Assembly (NCBI GenBank): GCA_905221605.1
Contig: CAJNDS010002079.1
Span: forward strand, 557,001-621,000
Source: Symbiodinium natans
Taxonomy: Eukaryota; Sar; Dinophyceae; Suessiales; Symbiodiniaceae
Direction: 5' to 3'
DNA length: 64,000 nucleotides
The notes under the pieces are model-generated. The model had not been told where the DNA came from, did no database searches, and saw only the letters and a list, made by a program, of their open reading frames with translations. Made by a program: the position numbers and the translations under genes. The stretch's first letter is position 1; each line of letters begins with the position of its first letter. This document shows, one piece after another, positions 63,936 to 64,000 of the stretch.

Positions 63936-64000
63936 TTCGGGGCTACCCAAGGTTCAATTAGGGGTAGGCCGTTGTAGCTTGGAAACATGTCCAGCTAACC

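Larger units (their letters stand above)
1..64000. repeat. Interspersed telomere-type repeats (TTTAGGG/CCCTAAA), window-wide
   Basis: Tracts of TTTAGGG (or its complement CCCTAAA) from one to more than 30 units occur throughout the window in both orientations, with variants such as TTTGGGG, TTTTTAGGG, CCCCAAA and CCCTAAG. They fill most sequence between coding islands, so any gap of more than 300 bases not described separately is this repeat plus degenerate copies, poly-G/C runs and small foldback elements. Orientation switches many times, so this is not a chromosome end. TTTAGGG is the telomere repeat of plants, dinoflagellates and chromerids. Confidence 0.97.

Noticed and set aside
1-64000. 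Dozens of 60-120 aa open frames rich in NPKP, LNPKP, GFRV or FLGFLG
   Set aside because: These are translations of CCCTAAA and TTTAGGG repeats in different frames.
1-64000. tRNA, rRNA, riboswitch or bacterial promoter signals
   Set aside because: None could be recognised by eye, and the sequence context is eukaryotic.

Overview
The window looks like nuclear DNA of a protist with plant-type TTTAGGG telomeric repeats, most likely a dinoflagellate or a close alveolate relative. The evidence is: TTTAGGG/CCCTAAA tracts scattered through almost all 64 kb; very short exons (about 19-140 nt) separated by introns of hundreds of bases; several introns that only make sense with GC donors and AG|G acceptors; and a decayed LINE-type reverse-transcriptase tail with an RNase H domain. 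The organism is an inference. No rRNA, tRNA, spliced leader, CRISPR array or bacterial gene organisation was seen. Long ATG-to-stop reading frames are nearly useless here: most are translated telomeric repeats or G-tracts. Real coding sequence sits in short unique islands between repeats, recognised by open frame, protein-like composition, splice sites and matching phase with the next island.

Layout, almost all on the + strand. 0-6 kb: an exon series of unknown function, perhaps ending at a TAG near 5.8 kb. 7-13.4 kb: isolated exons. 14.3-20.8 kb: a gene with a plausible start (14335) whose first five exons join in phase, followed by exons encoding a RanBP2-type zinc finger. 21-24.4 kb: several exons of unknown function. 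25.2-32.5 kb: the best gene, a KH-domain RNA-binding protein whose two KH domains are each rebuilt from four exons with phases matching at every junction. 33-43.5 kb: more exons, including phase-compatible chains at 35.9-36.5 and 42.7-43.4 kb, a DDE-transposase-like fragment (37.4 kb) and an antisense kinesin switch-II fragment (43.2 kb). 44.3-57.1 kb: many more exons, with a good chain at 46.4-52.1 kb and a likely terminal exon (TAG at 57106). 59.3-61.4 kb, minus strand: frameshifted retroelement tail. 61.7-62.6 kb: three copies of a 266-bp tandem repeat. 62.6-64 kb: mostly repeats plus one exon.

The most interesting feature is how repeats and introns interact. (1) Several TTTAGGG/CCCTAAA tracts are flanked by direct duplications of 10-23 bp of unique sequence, including duplicated exon starts, as if they were inserted at staggered breaks. 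(2) Many exons end exactly where GTTTAG of a telomeric array can act as the 5' splice site, and exons tend to have CCCTAAA upstream and TTTAGGG downstream, so intron ends could pair. (3) A foldback element at 14919-15276 carries the donor and acceptor inside its own terminal inverted repeats and is removed in frame, like an introner. (4) At least five small foldback (MITE-like) families occur, some nested or themselves interrupted by telomeric tracts. All splice models are read by eye and need transcript data.
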